Assembly (NCBI GenBank): GCA_021186555.1
Contig: JAJKFL010000005.1
Coordinates: 25,484,635-25,548,634 of the forward strand
Direction of reading: 5' to 3'
Origin: Reticulitermes speratus
Taxonomy: Eukaryota > Arthropoda > Insecta > Blattodea > Rhinotermitidae
Length of the DNA: 64,000 bases
Under the pieces are notes generated by a model. It searched no databases and was not told the origin of the DNA. It saw only the letters and a program-made list of their open reading frames with translations. Both the position numbers and the translations under genes were made by a program. Below, one piece after another: positions 10,867-22,920 of this stretch. The stretch's first letter is position 1. Each line of letters opens with the position of its first letter.

Positions 10867-13384
10867 TAATGATCGAGCTATTGTAGGGTACGAGGAGAAT
10901 ATTTGAACCTAAGAAAGAGAGAGAGTAAGAGGAAGACGGAGAAAGCTGCAAATAAAGACTTTCTTAACTTGTACCATTCAGCAAACAGCTAAGCTAATAT
11001 TAGGAAGGGAACGACTCTTCGGACAAGAAATTTCTAAACATGGTATATAGTGAAATATAAATTTAAAGTCTAGAAGACAAAAAACAATGTGAAAATCAAA
11101 AGTTTAAAAACCAACATATGCACTATATTCTTACAAGTAAGTCAATTACCCCTACATATGTTTCGGCTTAACAAGCCATCTTCAGGGGGTCAAAGTTCTA
11201 CATATGCTCGACATCCATTAGTTCAATTATAAGCACCTCACACATCAACATAAAACAAATTCTTAATTCCCAGTGGATTAGGATATCACCATATCAGCTG
11301 TCCAAATATATAAAATCCAGGGAATGAGTTTTACCAGTCTTTCATGTTATATGTTAAGTTAAAGTTTAAAAGGTTAAAAGTTTCCTTAAACTTACATATA
11401 TATTGGTTATAAATTAATGGCAGTCCTGTTTTTGTATACGGATTATCCAGTGTAGGTTGAGGGTATCCTGTATAATGTTGCTGCGCGTCCGGTGTTGTGA
11501 TTTGTACTGGCTGGTTGCGTTGTGATTTGTGTTGACTCGTCTTAAAAACGTTTTAAAGGTTTTACGTGATTTACGCTTCAGCCTAAATCAGCCACTGAAA
11601 TCGGCTGATGACTAGAACACTGGAATATTGAAAAATATTACACTTAAGAATATGTGAATTTTTTTCAGCTTTAATTTTCCCTGTAATTTAACTAGATATG
11701 GGCTCGGAGATTTTAACATGGTTTTCATAACATAGTTACTAAAATTAAACATAAATTATATATAGCCTCAGGGTCAGCTTCCCCCCCCCCCCCCCCCCCC
11801 CCCCCCCGCCTCTTCAAAGAAAAATTCTGGTTTCGCCTATGTTACGAGTATTTAAAACTGATGCATCCCCGACCAATTTTCATTGCCCCAAAGCATGACA
11901 AGTAAGCCGTAACTGTGTTACAATTTCCACTGAAGGAAGCTGGTGCTGACAAATAGTGCTGCTGACAGGTTGTGTCCCATCCTCTCTGTTCTTCTCTTCT
12001 CTTCCATCATAACCTAATGCTGCGGTAATTGAATTGGAGACGAACAAAAGAAGAGCACAACCCGCTAGCTAGAAGCAGGCAATACCGTCGCAGAGGTCGT
12101 CACCGTCGGGTCGTCGTGCAGGATACAGAAGCCGAGAGAGGCTGCATAAAGACGGACGAATCGGAGGTCTGCCTGTCCTCGTTAACGCAGAAAATTCTTA
12201 TACTGAAGGATTTATTATGCAGTTATTGTCGAGTGTTGTGTTGCACATACTTCAGTAGGGAAATTTCGCGGAAAAGGGCCATTTGGGAAATAAAGGAGAT
12301 AGGAAAATAATATTAAAACGAATCAGAGAGGTACGTATTTTGAAACTGGGGAGTACATACGTCTACATCTGCCTCACAAAATTGTTTTTTGAAGGACTTC
12401 AATACTAGCGGTATTACAGCTTCAGATTTTGTTACCAGTAACTGATTAGATACCGATTGTTAATTAGTGAGATGGATTTTAACGCAATGACAAATGAGGA
12501 TATGAAGTCGATATTACTGGCTCAGGATCGTACCTTTGAGTTAATGGCGTTTAACTTTCTGGTTCTAATGCCAGGTAAATAGTTTGATTAATTCCATTTC
12601 AATTTAGACGACAACGACTTATTCTAAAATGCAAATAAATATCCCGGGACAAAGCAGCAAACACAGGAAGACGTAGGAGTTAGTGAGGAACATTTTCGCG
12701 TTCTTAATTTAGGGACGCTGTGAAGGTAAATGTTTGGATCCAGCTACTAATCTCCTAGGAAAGAGTATTCTAAAGATCCTGTCTGTAGGGTAGGAGGCTG
12801 GGAGAATCTGAAAGCACACCTGGAAGCAATGCCGAAGAGAAAAGTCCCTGTTTCTCCTAAGTAAAATGTCCCTTTCCATCACTTTTTTAGACTGAAGTTT
12901 AGAGGTTGACTGAAAGGAGTTGTGGTGTATTTTAAAAATTACCACCTCGAAAATGATAGCATGACATTAAAATGAACTTCATACCATAAATTGTGATGGA
13001 GTGAATAAAATTATATAGTTTCAGGCGAGCCCTTCTACGCATGGCTCTAAGTCAGGAGTGATTACAACTGGCCCATGGGCCAGATCCATCTCGACAAGAG
13101 TTACAAAGCTGCCCTCGGCTACATAACATTATAACGAGGTATAGAAACATGCTTCCTGATTACACTCAGATATTCCATCATTGATCCATACTTATTTATC
13201 ATCAGAAACTGAAAAAAATGGCTCATTTACACCCTCTCTTCCAAGGAACTTAGTTCCACTTGCTTTCCACAAGTGACTGGGCTAGCAGACCACATTGCTA
13301 CACTTTACTTTGTCGTTACTTTAAAATAACCTCAAGCAAAGTAGCACTTTTTGAATATATTTTGTTTTGTTACCTGGAAATATG
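10867..13384. other. intergenic; poly-C run and weak exon-like frame
   Basis: Apart from the hammerhead-like motif at 11148-11190, no gene is recognised. A run of 27 C lies at 11781-11807. A short frame starting at 12472 (Met-Asp-Phe-Asn-Ala) runs about 35 codons to a possible donor CCAG|GTAAAT near 12575, with no domain match. A 93-codon Arg-rich frame at 12029-12310 is not recognised. Confidence 0.4.
11148..11190 (-). ncRNA. hammerhead-like ribozyme motif (Penelope-type)
   Basis: On the minus strand the sequence folds as a small hammerhead. Stem I is ACCCC pairing with GGGGU, followed by CUGAAGA, an extra U, stem II GGC-UUGUUAA-GCC, then GAAA. A 2-bp stem III closes a four-base loop (C-AUAU-G), followed by UA as the cleavage site. 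Hammerheads with very short stem III are known from Penelope-like retroelements. The extra U before stem II departs from the textbook core. This is the best-paired of the single motifs in the window. Activity is not shown. Confidence 0.6.
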
Positions 13385-13552
13385 AAGCGAGGTTTTCCAC
13401 ACCCGTCCAGACCGGCTGTGGGACCCACCCAGCCGACAGTAAAATAGGTACCGTGTCTCTTTTCAGGGATTAAAGCGGCTCGGGGGTGGCGTTGACCACC
13501 CACCCACATCTAGCGCCGATGTTAAAGAATAGTAGGGCTATATCTCTATAAG
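13385..13552 (+). repeat. SINE-A copy, 5' truncated
   Basis: The copy begins in the body at 'GAGGTTTTCCACACCCGTCCAGACC' and runs through the 'AAAGCGGCTCGGGGGTGG' and 'TCTAGCGCCGATGTTAAAG' blocks to 'GGGCTATATCTCTATA'. It abuts another repeat (13553-13650), so it appears inserted at that repeat's edge. Confidence 0.7.
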
Positions 13553-13650
13553 AAATTGAAAGAGGAAGCACTGATCGCACCCTGTGGAGAACTCGCTTTG
13601 GAAAGGTACGACTGTCGTAAGACAGACTACAGAATGAATGATATCTCTAC
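13553..13650 (-). repeat. dispersed repeat shared with 26285-26385
   Basis: The reverse complement of this segment matches 26285-26385 closely, including 'CATTCTGTAGTCTGTCTTACGACAG' split over several blocks and 'CCAAAGCGAGTTCTCCACAG'. The second copy leads directly into a LINE-like 5' sequence, so this is probably part of a retrotransposon. Confidence 0.6.
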
Positions 13651-13814
13651 TCTCCCTCTTAACCTTCATGGCACGTTATGTGGTAAATGTTATCTATAAG
13701 TTTAAATATTGTTGTTCCTAAGTTACAATAAAAATATGTAGATCCATTCTTAAGAGTTGTGACAACTAATTTCCCGCAACAACAATTTTTGCGAATAGTC
13801 TTCTATACTTCCGG

Positions 13815-13918
13815 ACCGGGATAGCGTATCGGTATAGCGGCTCGCTACGGGCTGGACGCTCCGGTGATCGAATCCCGGTGGGAGGCGAGATTTTCCTCGC
13901 CCGTCCAGACCAGCCCTT
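13815..13918 (+). repeat. SINE-A head, 3' truncated
   Basis: This is the clearest SINE-A head: 'GGGATAGCGTATCGGTATAG' and 'GCTCGCTACGGGCTGGACGC', then box B 'GGTGATCGAATCCC'. The copy stops abruptly at 'CAGACCAGCCC' and passes into an AT-rich ATTA repeat. The tRNA-like boxes show the family derives from a tRNA. It is not a tRNA gene because no cloverleaf can be closed. Confidence 0.7.
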
Positions 13919-14703
13919 CTTTGAATAATATTAAATATTAATAATATTAATAATATTAAATTACATGTATAAGGTTAATCTTATATACATCCCATTAAAA
14001 GAATTAGGCCTTAGTAAAAGTCGATTAATTGTAAAGTGTTCTGATGATATAAAAGTTCTACATTCCTATATTCATTAGGCCTACTGGTTTTATGGTCTTT
14101 GTCGATCTTAGGTTTTCATTAAGGTTAATAAGCTTGTAACAAAAAGTATTTTGAAAATACTAAGACGTTTCTGGAAGTGGATCTTTTCTTCATATGGTAG
14201 TTTTCTGGACTTTATTCGTGTAGGATAATAGTTTTATTCAGACGTTTCGGAGAAATGTGCTGTCCATATATTCAGAGTGACTGGATTACGTTTAGGATGC
14301 TGCTGAAATGATTAAGAAGAGGAAATTCGTCGAATGTAAGTTATACAAACCTGCAAGAATTTTGGCGAACGAGAGATATGGAAAAGGAATATGATATACG
14401 TGTAGGTCATGTACCGTCCTCAGCGTCATGCGGTTATGACACGCCTACTCAGTTTGGTCGCTGTAGAAAGCGGCGGTCTCACTCACTGGATTATTTCACC
14501 CCAAAAAGGACACAGCGCTATTTTCTCAAACGTTGTTCTATTCTGTAGACTAGACGATGAATAGCGACTACCAGGAATAAGTAGGCCGTGTGGTTTGTTA
14601 AATGTGTGTGATGTCCGATCATTGTGTGTGACAGTTTAATTAATTCAGTAGGTCAACACCTAATTTAAAAGTAAAATCTGGGAAAACTTTACTTAATTCT
14701 GTT

Positions 14704-14985
14704 ACAGGTAGATTTACGGTTGTCCCTTTGCACACCATGAACTTATTTCTGGGCTATAAATATAGCTCCACACATTCGTAGCCTCCAAATTAGATTGAGG
14801 TTTATGGTCAGCTTCACTCACCCACCAGTTTATCCCCTGAGGAAAAGTTCGTTAGCTGTTGGAATGTAGACTGAATTGACTCCGAAACAAACATGGATCC
14901 TGTGGAGAAGAGAAAAATTTTTTCCAGCCTGGAAATCGAAACCCGATTCTTCGTTCATCCTTCCCGTATTCTAGTGACGGACCGA
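14704..14985 (-). repeat. SINE-A copy, reverse, decayed
   Basis: In reverse order the blocks are 'AGGTAGATTTACGGTTGTCC', 'CACCATGAAC', 'TATAGCTCCACAC', 'GTTTATCCCCTGAGG' and 'TTTTTTCCAGCCTGGAAATCGAAACCCG', with the last as the box B end. The copy is diverged throughout. Confidence 0.55.
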
Positions 14986-15487
14986 CTAACACCAAAAGAA
15001 CAAAGGGTAATTTTAAACTATAAGCCACTTTGAAAACAAATACTAAAAACTTTGTCGCAGATTTTTGGAACTGAATTTTCACACATAAGCGTATCTGAAT
15101 TATCCTTAGAATTTTACTTTTCTGCAGTACAAATTTGAATAATCGGCCAAGTGGGCGGCGGAGAGGGTAAAAAGTAGAATCCCTAGAAAGAAGAGGGAAA
15201 TGAGGAGACTCGGAGGGCACTGGAGACGTGCGTGATTGTTAAAAGAAACAAATGAAACACTCACTGCGGGAGTCAGGAGAAGTCGGCTGCAGCCGAATGT
15301 TCATCGAATTATGGAGGGCTGAAGGGAAGGGTGTTCCTTTATAAATTAGGCTTCTATACAAACGAGTAATTCAATTGTGGGACAGTCAAAGAAAATGTCT
15401 ATACTAAAACTATATACTAAGCAACAACACTGTGATTACATCATTTGGTTCGAGCGCGTTGCTTTACAGATCAGTAAAAAATACGAA

Positions 15488-15610
15488 CCACCGAGCAGGT
15501 TATCGCAGTGGTAACGATCTGTATTTGCATTCTGGATATACTCGGTTTAAATCTAGTGATACCAACCTTATTTTTCTTCGTTTTTCTCAGTCTGTCCAGG
15601 CGAATTCCTG
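15488..15610 (+). repeat. SINE-D, tRNA-like
   Basis: A tRNA-like head has box A 'GTTATCGCAGTGGTAACG' and box B relative 'CTCGGTTTAAATCTAG', followed by a pyrimidine-rich 'TTTTTCTTCGTTTTTCTCAG' segment. A related pyrimidine segment occurs near 1227. It is not a tRNA gene because box B is degenerate and the arms do not pair. Confidence 0.5.
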
Positions 15611-15902
15611 ACTAACGTCTGTTAAGCAAGTCATGATAGACTCTTTCCAAATCCTTATATAATAACCATGTCTTACCTATCCAAAAAGTGACGATCATTA
15701 AAACTATGAATGAAACTTTAGCTCCTACCTAATAAAGAACACTGTGTCTCCACTAGAAAAACCGAAGGTTTAGCGTTGTTCAGGAAAATAATCTGTATAC
15801 AGTGTGAGAATCATCATCATAATCATCATCATCATCTTCCTTTCAAAGTTTAGGTCTTTGGCCTTTTCCGACTTCAGAATGCCCATCTCTTTGTTGGACG
15901 TC

Positions 15903-16150
15903 TCACATCTCTTCTACCTTTGAGATTATATTCGAAGGCGATCTTTGAATTCGTGATCCATCCATTCTAAGTAAATGTTCTCCCCATCCCTTCCTATAGC
16001 TATCAATATTTGCAATTATAAAACTGACGTTTAGTTCTTGTCTAATATCTTCATTGTGAAAACAATCCAGTCTTGTACAGCATTTAACTGATCTTGAATA
16101 AACCATTTTTGCGGCAGTTAGTGTACTATAACCTTTTTGGTTCTGAATCC
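15903..16150 (-). pseudogene. non-LTR retrotransposon tail remnant
   Basis: A minus-strand open frame (15903-16196, 97 codons) carries 'SVKCCTRLDCFHNEDIRQEL' and then 'SYRKGWGEHLLRMDGSR'. This is the pattern found just C-terminal to reverse transcriptase in several LINE families (C-R-D-IRNEDIR-EL, then W--H--RMD-SR). Upstream reverse transcriptase motifs are absent, so it is a truncated relic. Confidence 0.6.
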
Positions 16151-16199
16151 ATGTGAGAACTATACGTAACAAATAAATATGTTTAGCACAAAGCAAGGT

Positions 16200-19100
16200 T
16201 TCTTAACGTCATAACAGATGGTACGTGTATGTACCACTGGCATTTAAATGGTTAATTATCCCCCGCAACCTAACCCGTTCAAAATAAAATAACATACTTT
16301 TGTAGCTACGACTCAAAAAGATTTAGATACATGTATTTAGGTCTCTTTTATTTGAAGGCGAAATTACCGAAATTCTGGTTGTGTTTTGTTTGTATTTATT
16401 GTACTTTATGATTCAAAATTTAATATAAATAATGTGTTTATCGAATAATACAAAATTCAGTTACTAGTGATTACAATCATTGATGAATAACAAATTTAAA
16501 ATCAAAACAACCCAGCCAGGGCTTCAGTCCTTTTTAAAAAACAATATATTGATTTTGAAAAATAAATTCTCTTCCTTTCGCTTTATATTTCCTGCTGACA
16601 AAGAGAGAGGAGCAATATTATTAAGACCCTTACATAAAAGAAACTATAACAATATAGTTTATTATTATAAACTTCTGCCTTATGATGCAGTGAAATTATA
16701 CCAAATTTCACGATGCCATAGACCAAATGAAATGGAGTATGGTAATAACTGCGCCAATATTTACGATAATCATAATTGTTCAGTAATATTTTTTATATTG
16801 AATATTATCGAAATCGGAAGAAAAGCGTAGAAAATATGGGCAAAACTTTAAGTCTGTATGTAAAGCACGGCTTTCACTGCACAGGTTTTTGCTAAGTGAT
16901 ATTTATAAAGGGCTCCTATACCGAATCGCACACAAATGGGCCATAAATTATAGAAAACACGGTCAGATATTCCTTTGCGTCCTTAAGTAAAGTATGACTG
17001 CCACTGAGTCAATTTTAACGAAAATAGCCCTTACATCAAATACTGGCGAAAAACACAAAAAGGAAATTTATAAATATTTGACACGTAGTCCCTCATATTA
17101 CGTATAAGACAGATGGAGAGAGAGAGAAGTGTTCTCCATTCAAGACACTTTACTTCTTAAACAACGTGTAAAATTCAGTTCGTGTCCAACAGAACACAGT
17201 TCTTGTCTACCCTATAGACCCAAATGCTAATGCTGTTCAGGGAAATAATGTAGTCACTAACTGTGAGATTTACGGGCAACAAGTACACTCTGTAAGCAAA
17301 ATGAAGAGTTTATCAAAATTACAGCATGTGTTACATATATTTAATATTGGGTTTAAAGCGGTAGCTAAATATAATGTTTAGTGGTTTAGTGTGTAGTCCA
17401 CAATTTCCATAATAGGGGCTTACATATTCATATCTTCAAACTAAGAAAAATTTCTAATATATTTCCTTATTTAGGGTTTGTTTAATTATGTCATTGATCT
17501 AAATTAGGACCAATTTTATGAACGTTAATGAGCAATAAATCAATAGGCGTGGAAGGAAAGGGCCAAGCCCTAATTGAGGTGTGTGCCTGGAAGTGTAGTG
17601 GAGAAATCAGAGGAAATCTTCTCCGTGTGGTATCTTGTAACTGGGGCCCTTTGAATTATGATCAGAAATTCCGTCTCTATGATATTTTACAGGCCTAACC
17701 ATATACAATTTTTCTCTGTTGCCATGTTTTTAATATTTTAGTCAGCCTACAAAGGCTTTTCGGATGACTCTTTAATTTCTATTATAAGCTTTTCATAAGT
17801 AGGACTAAGAATACTGCCAGGAGGTACTTAAATAGAAGCATATGTTTCTTTATCTGCAAAAAAAAATATTATTATTTTTATTATTGCATGTAAATATAAT
17901 AATTATGAACATAGATATTCTTCAATACAACATGTTATCATGTCAGTACGGTACTCCAAAACAAAAATCTCATTAATTCATAGAATAAATCTGAAGATGA
18001 CATGTACAGGTAAAAACATGTTGCGTTTAAGATCACCTATTTTAATAATTATTATACTTACATATAATAATACTAAAATATATGATTGTGTTAGTAAGGA
18101 AGCCTGTACGTCTGTTGAAGTACCTCATCTTATAACACAAAGGGAAGCAAATAATAAAGGCACACTTGACTTGAAACTTCTCGTACATAATGTGTTAGTC
18201 CCTGTTTTCCACTAAGACCTTGATCCTTCCACCTCAATCTGGCCCTTTCTAGGTTCTTTCTTTCATGTATTTTAGATAATAACTCTTTTTTCCTAATCAT
18301 TCATCCTCCATCCTCTCAAGATATAAGCCGGAGAGTTGTAAGCCTAGAAATGACTAAAATGATAATGAAAGAGTTTTATTTTAGTAAAGATAATTTACAG
18401 ACGTTATTTGGCGGATATAGGATACCATGGATAAAGATTGTGAGTTTAAATTTTACGAAATAAACTGTTGAAAAATGCCTGTATTTTAAAACATAACACG
18501 TTCTAAAATTTTCCGCTTAAGTTAATTCACATCGCCCACATTTCATGAGGCAGATACTCTATATTGTCTTCGCTTCAATTATTTTAACCATTATATCGAG
18601 AACCTTTGTGTACTCATTGATTACTAATAATAATGGCTGTCCTTTGCCACAAACAAACATTCGCACAAACATTTGTATCAGTACATGCTTTGTCGTCAGG
18701 AAGACCAACGCAGACAAGTAGAAAATGTGTTCTAATAGGCATGTATGAATATGGTCTGACAAATACAAGAACATATACGGCTAAACGCCATATTTTCGTA
18801 GTTAATATAATACACGGACGTCTGGCTTTGATTTGCCATGCATATATTCTATCCCACACGGGTGAAATGGTCAACAACCCAACACCCAACCGCTGTAGCA
18901 GCCACAGTACTTCACATAGATGACAGAAGCATAGCCTACATACAGGTATAAATGACGAGAGTGTGGAACGAACTCAGCAAGGTACGCTGTTGCCAATATT
19001 AAATGGTCTATATCAGGGGTGATTAAACTTATGGTTCGTGTTCAAATTTTCGTATTAAAATAAATATATTTTCCTTGTTTCTATGGAAAATTCTTCCTCG

Positions 19101-19505
19101 AAATATGTATTAGAGGGCTTAAAATTATCTCACATTTAGCCATGCGGACTTAAAAATTTCTTTCTCTCTTTCACCGAACGTGTTCTTCATTCTCTCCACA
19201 TTCTATTCCAAACTATTCTTACACCTATTAATTCTCTTTATTTGGGCGAAAATACAAAAAGGCCTGACATAGAAACTGCATATTAATAGAGATAAAAGTG
19301 AGATCGTTTTAGAGAGAACTACGTAAATTTATGTTCATCCCGTCACAAGAATGTAGAAAAAGATTGTAATGTAAGATAGTAAATAATCCTTCAAAACGTG
19401 GAATTGTTTGAACATTCACGAAAATAGGGATAAAAAATGGAGTTTGAAATGCAGTTAAGAGCAGACTAAACCTTGCGAATACCTGCAACACTTATCCTGT
19501 CTGAA
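16200..19505. other. AT-rich intergenic stretch
   Basis: No gene is recognised. A 116-codon frame at 16480-16830 is Asn/Ile/Lys-rich with no domain signal. A weak hammerhead-like motif lies at 17991-18025 (CTGAAGA, then AAAAC), resembling one at 54154. Confidence 0.45.
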
Positions 19506-20605
19506 TAAGGGTGGGGTTACGCGTGAGAATAAAACTCGCAACCGTCTCTTTCAGCTACTCTCGACAGGCCTTAGAGAACCGAATCTCGAAGGTCATGGTA
19601 ACTTGCGTAGTGTTGTCTTGAGAACACGTCCTTCGTCCATGTAAAGTATCGCAATTCTTTCTGTCAGCTGCAGTCTCAGCTACAACAGAAAAGTCGGTAC
19701 AGCTGAGAAGAACTTGTGACTCGGAAGTTATCGACAAGCGTTGAAGCGATGAAGTAACACGACTGGAGGTTTGGGACAACAGGAACACACCTACAAAAAT
19801 CACGAAAAAATTTTGGCTAAAAAACACTACTTCGACTAAACTGCAGCGAAAATTTCACAATCTTCGGAATCATTTTGTTTTAGATTGCTACATAAACTCT
19901 AACTTCTTTGAGTGAAATAGACAAGTAATTTGTAAAATGCATGCATTATTTATGTGAACCTGCAAACTCTCTTAACAAACAAATTTGCCACTTGTACTTG
20001 GGAGATTCCTGCTTAGAATCTCGCCAAGAACACCGACTGTCTTGAGGACCTTCATGTTTTTCCTATTTCCTTCAAGGCAAATTCCATAATTTTAGGCCCA
20101 CCTTAACTTTCTATAAACTTTCAAATTTATTAGTCACTCTCATCCAATTATTCCTTGCTACATAGTGTATTTACTGATAGCCTCATTAAATGGACTACAA
20201 CTAAAAAATAATTACAGCTATCTTTGATGGAATATGAATAATGTGTGACGAATGTTTATATAATTTTATATAATTTATGTTTATTAACCTATACGACAAA
20301 CATATATTTAAACCATGTATAGGCAATATATTAACTATAACTCAACCCACAAATTTCTTTCCCTATTTCTGAAGCCATAACACGACACCTGAGGGGTTTG
20401 CTTCGCGAAGACGAGCCTTGTATAGTCGCCGCCATGTGCTTGCTTTCAGATCTAGCAGAGGTCCACTGAGAGTTCTCGCAGGTCAGCTGCTCTCAGAGCA
20501 CTCGCAGAGAGCCAGCTCGCCAGGATTTACTCTCAAGTCTAAACATCGTAGCTAGATACTCTCGACAGGACTCGCGACAATTTACTGTACCGCGTAACCG
20601 AACTT
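19506..20605. other. possible decayed DNA element with GGTTACGCG ends
   Basis: The sequence GGTTACGCG occurs at about 19515, and its inverse CGCGTAACC at about 20590. CTCTCGACAGG occurs near both ends in the same orientation (19558 and 20559), and the ends are unusually rich in TCTCG and CTCGC. This could be a DNA transposon of about 1.1 kb or coincidence. No transposase is seen. Confidence 0.2.
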
Positions 20606-20755
20606 GAGGATTAAAACAATCACCCTCAGGTGTTTCGACTGATGTTCTTGAGAGAATATTATGACCCTGATCAATTAAGAGGGACAAGCAAGGGGATGAA
20701 AAGAAGCTGCATAATAATACGCCACATAAATTTGGCCCTTCAATATGTAACTCCT

Positions 20756-20781
20756 ATATATATATATATATATATATATAA
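20756..20781. repeat. (TA)n microsatellite
   Basis: An uninterrupted TA dinucleotide run of about 24 bases. Confidence 0.9.
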
Positions 20782-21137
20782 TGATTAAAGAAATTAGGTC
20801 TGTATTTATCTGGAATATGTTGCCTTGAAACACGTAATAGTGACTGAGGGAGATTTATTGAAACATAAATTACTTACTGTGCCCTCGTGTGAAATAATCT
20901 TACTTGCGAATATTCAGTGTGGCAGAATATGATGTCGCTTTAATTCTAATACCTCAGAAGGAAGTTGCTTTTATTCCTAGCGTAAATGAACGTGTTTAGT
21001 CATACTAGCATTAGCAGGCCTAACGTAGATCTACCTACTAACATTTTGGTACAGGAAGCCTACGACTTCTAAGACGTATAAGAAACAATTAGATAATTAA
21101 TAATCTAGGCATAAATTGTACATCAGTTCTTTCCTTT

Positions 21138-21362
21138 CTCATGGCGCAACACCCCCTAGTGGGCTAGGGCCTCATTATCGAGGTTTCATAATCACACTCA
21201 TTTAGAACCACCACATACGGTAAGACTCCTCTGGACGACTGATTAGCCCGACGCACAGACCTCTACCTGACAACACACAACACTCACAAGACAGGCATTC
21301 ATGCCTCCGGCAGGATTCGAACTCACAATTCCAGTAAGCGAGCGGCAGTAGACCCATGCCAG
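21138..21362 (-). repeat. SINE-B copy, reverse
   Basis: On the minus strand there is a box B GTGAGTTCGAATCC, followed by the SINE-B body ('GAGGTAGAGGTCTGTGCG', 'CCAGAGGAGTC', 'GTGATTATGAAACCTCGATAA'). It ends in 'AGGGGGTGTTGCGCCATG'. The body matches 45303-45556 block by block. Confidence 0.7.
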
Positions 21363-21399
21363 TTCTTCTGTTACAGAGAACGAATTTCCTGCTCATAAT

Positions 21400-22828
21400 A
21401 AAGACCAACGGATAATAATGTTTAGAGAAGCTAGAGCTGCTTTTTTGAGAATTATACGAAACGGATACATGTGGTGTGTGGCAAATTGCAGACTTCCTGA
21501 ATGCAAATTAAGTTATATACATACACGTAGTTATCAGTGGGCTTGAAAAGATTAAGGGTAAATACAAAGATAGCCATAAGCTACGAAGGTTAACTTAGCG
21601 TTAAATGGCCACTACAAGAATATATCTATTTAAATAAGGGATTAATCATTGTCTGTCGCCCTGTTCTCACAGTATTAACTAATTAATGAAGATTCATTAA
21701 CTACGGAGAATGGTTATATGGTATGATTTTGAAACAATTTAGAAGAAATTTGTCCAAAACTACCAGAATTTAAAAAGTAAAAATCGAACGGAAGGAACAG
21801 ATATAGAAAAGAAAGAAAAGTAGAAAAAAGGAAAGAAAGAAATGAAGAATGAAAGAGAGGCGGAAACGCACAGACTAACAAAGCAGGAAACGAACATGTA
21901 GCTAGCAAGTCCCTCCGAAACTTTGGCAAAAAACCCATCTACCAAAGTACACAACCCCACACTCCAGAAGGAAGTAATATTATTCATATTCACTGTCGTG
22001 AGACTGTAAATCTCAGAGTTGAAGGCAAGTGACATCCAAAATTGATTGAAGTAATCTGAAAAATTCAGAAAAATGCTATAATAGCAAGAGAGTTATGTCA
22101 TATGTCATAATTTTATAATTGTCCACGTGATGTATTGTGGTTCAACTCCGCGGGGATGCCCCTAATTTTGGGCACCCATATTGCAAGAAATAATCTGACC
22201 GCAGTGGTGTGAAGTCTGTTAGCACCTGTTCTCTGAATATGTACATGTGGGCGGATGGCACAATGGCATTATCACAGCATGAGAACAGATTCATGCAACC
22301 GTGGATATTGATGCCCGTTCAATCAGAGACGGGTGAACTATAAAGCGCATTCTGTCGCTGCTCTAGGGCTGTAATAGAACCAATTTGGTCTCTGTGTCTG
22401 GCTGGCGGTAAGGTTTAATCACAAAACTACTCTCTCTATCCCCTAGTTCCCCATCTCTCACATTAAATCTACAATAAAAGGGGCGTGGTCGCAATGAATA
22501 CCTCAGAAACACTATACATGACTTAGGTCTACGCTACAGTATTCAGGTACGAACACGCTGAAGCAGACCACAGCGAACCAAACCAGACTAGATCAGCCAA
22601 CACACACAAACCAGTTAGAAACTGCAGTCAACCAAAGTCAAAACAATTCAACCACTACAACGACGGCGACAAAAAAAAAAAAGAAATAGTGGCTTTTGAT
22701 TTCATTCCACAGGTAAAATAAGGTCTGAATTCGGTCTTTTCTCACATTTGTACCCGGAATTTTTTAAAGACAAATTCACAAATTATTTTAAACTAAATAA
22801 TAATTTTTATAATCCAAGTCACCTGACA
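21400..22828. other. intergenic; possible SINE-like module
   Basis: No gene is recognised. From about 22250 to 22440 a 'GGATGGCACAATGGC' segment followed by 'TGATGCCCGTTCAATC' has box A/box B spacing and may be another tRNA-like SINE, weakly supported. A purine-rich tract (21780-21870) creates spurious Phe/Leu/Ser-rich frames on the minus strand. Confidence 0.35.
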
Positions 22829-22920
22829 GGTTACGCCGTGTCGACTGCTAAATACTCGTAGTGACTGAAGTTTCGGGGCAGCATACTGCCTCGTTATTCA
22901 AGAAAGATGCTCTTCTGAAA
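22829..22920 (-). mobile_element. degenerate hammerhead element fragment
   Basis: On the minus strand there is a strong stem II (GAGGCAG-UAUG-CUGCCCC), followed by GAAAC, four bases and GUC, which is the same 3' core spacing as the better copies. The upstream CUGANGA half is degraded. The flanking 'ACGCCGTGTCGACTGCTAAATA' resembles the arm of the element at 41409-41603. Confidence 0.4.

Noticed and set aside
11580-11640. Hammerhead-like CTGATGA segment on the plus strand
   Set aside because: No stem II pairs between CTGATGA and the next GAAA, so it is probably chance.
13815-13890. tRNA gene
   Set aside because: Box A and box B are present, but the arms do not form a cloverleaf and the same head occurs in many dispersed copies, so it is a SINE head.
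16480-16830. 116-codon frame
   Set aside because: Asn/Ile/Lys-rich composition matches the local AT content, with no domain signal or start context.
18559-18923. Overlapping 71-96-codon frames on both strands
   Set aside because: Frames on both strands over the same bases, no homology and no splice or promoter signal.
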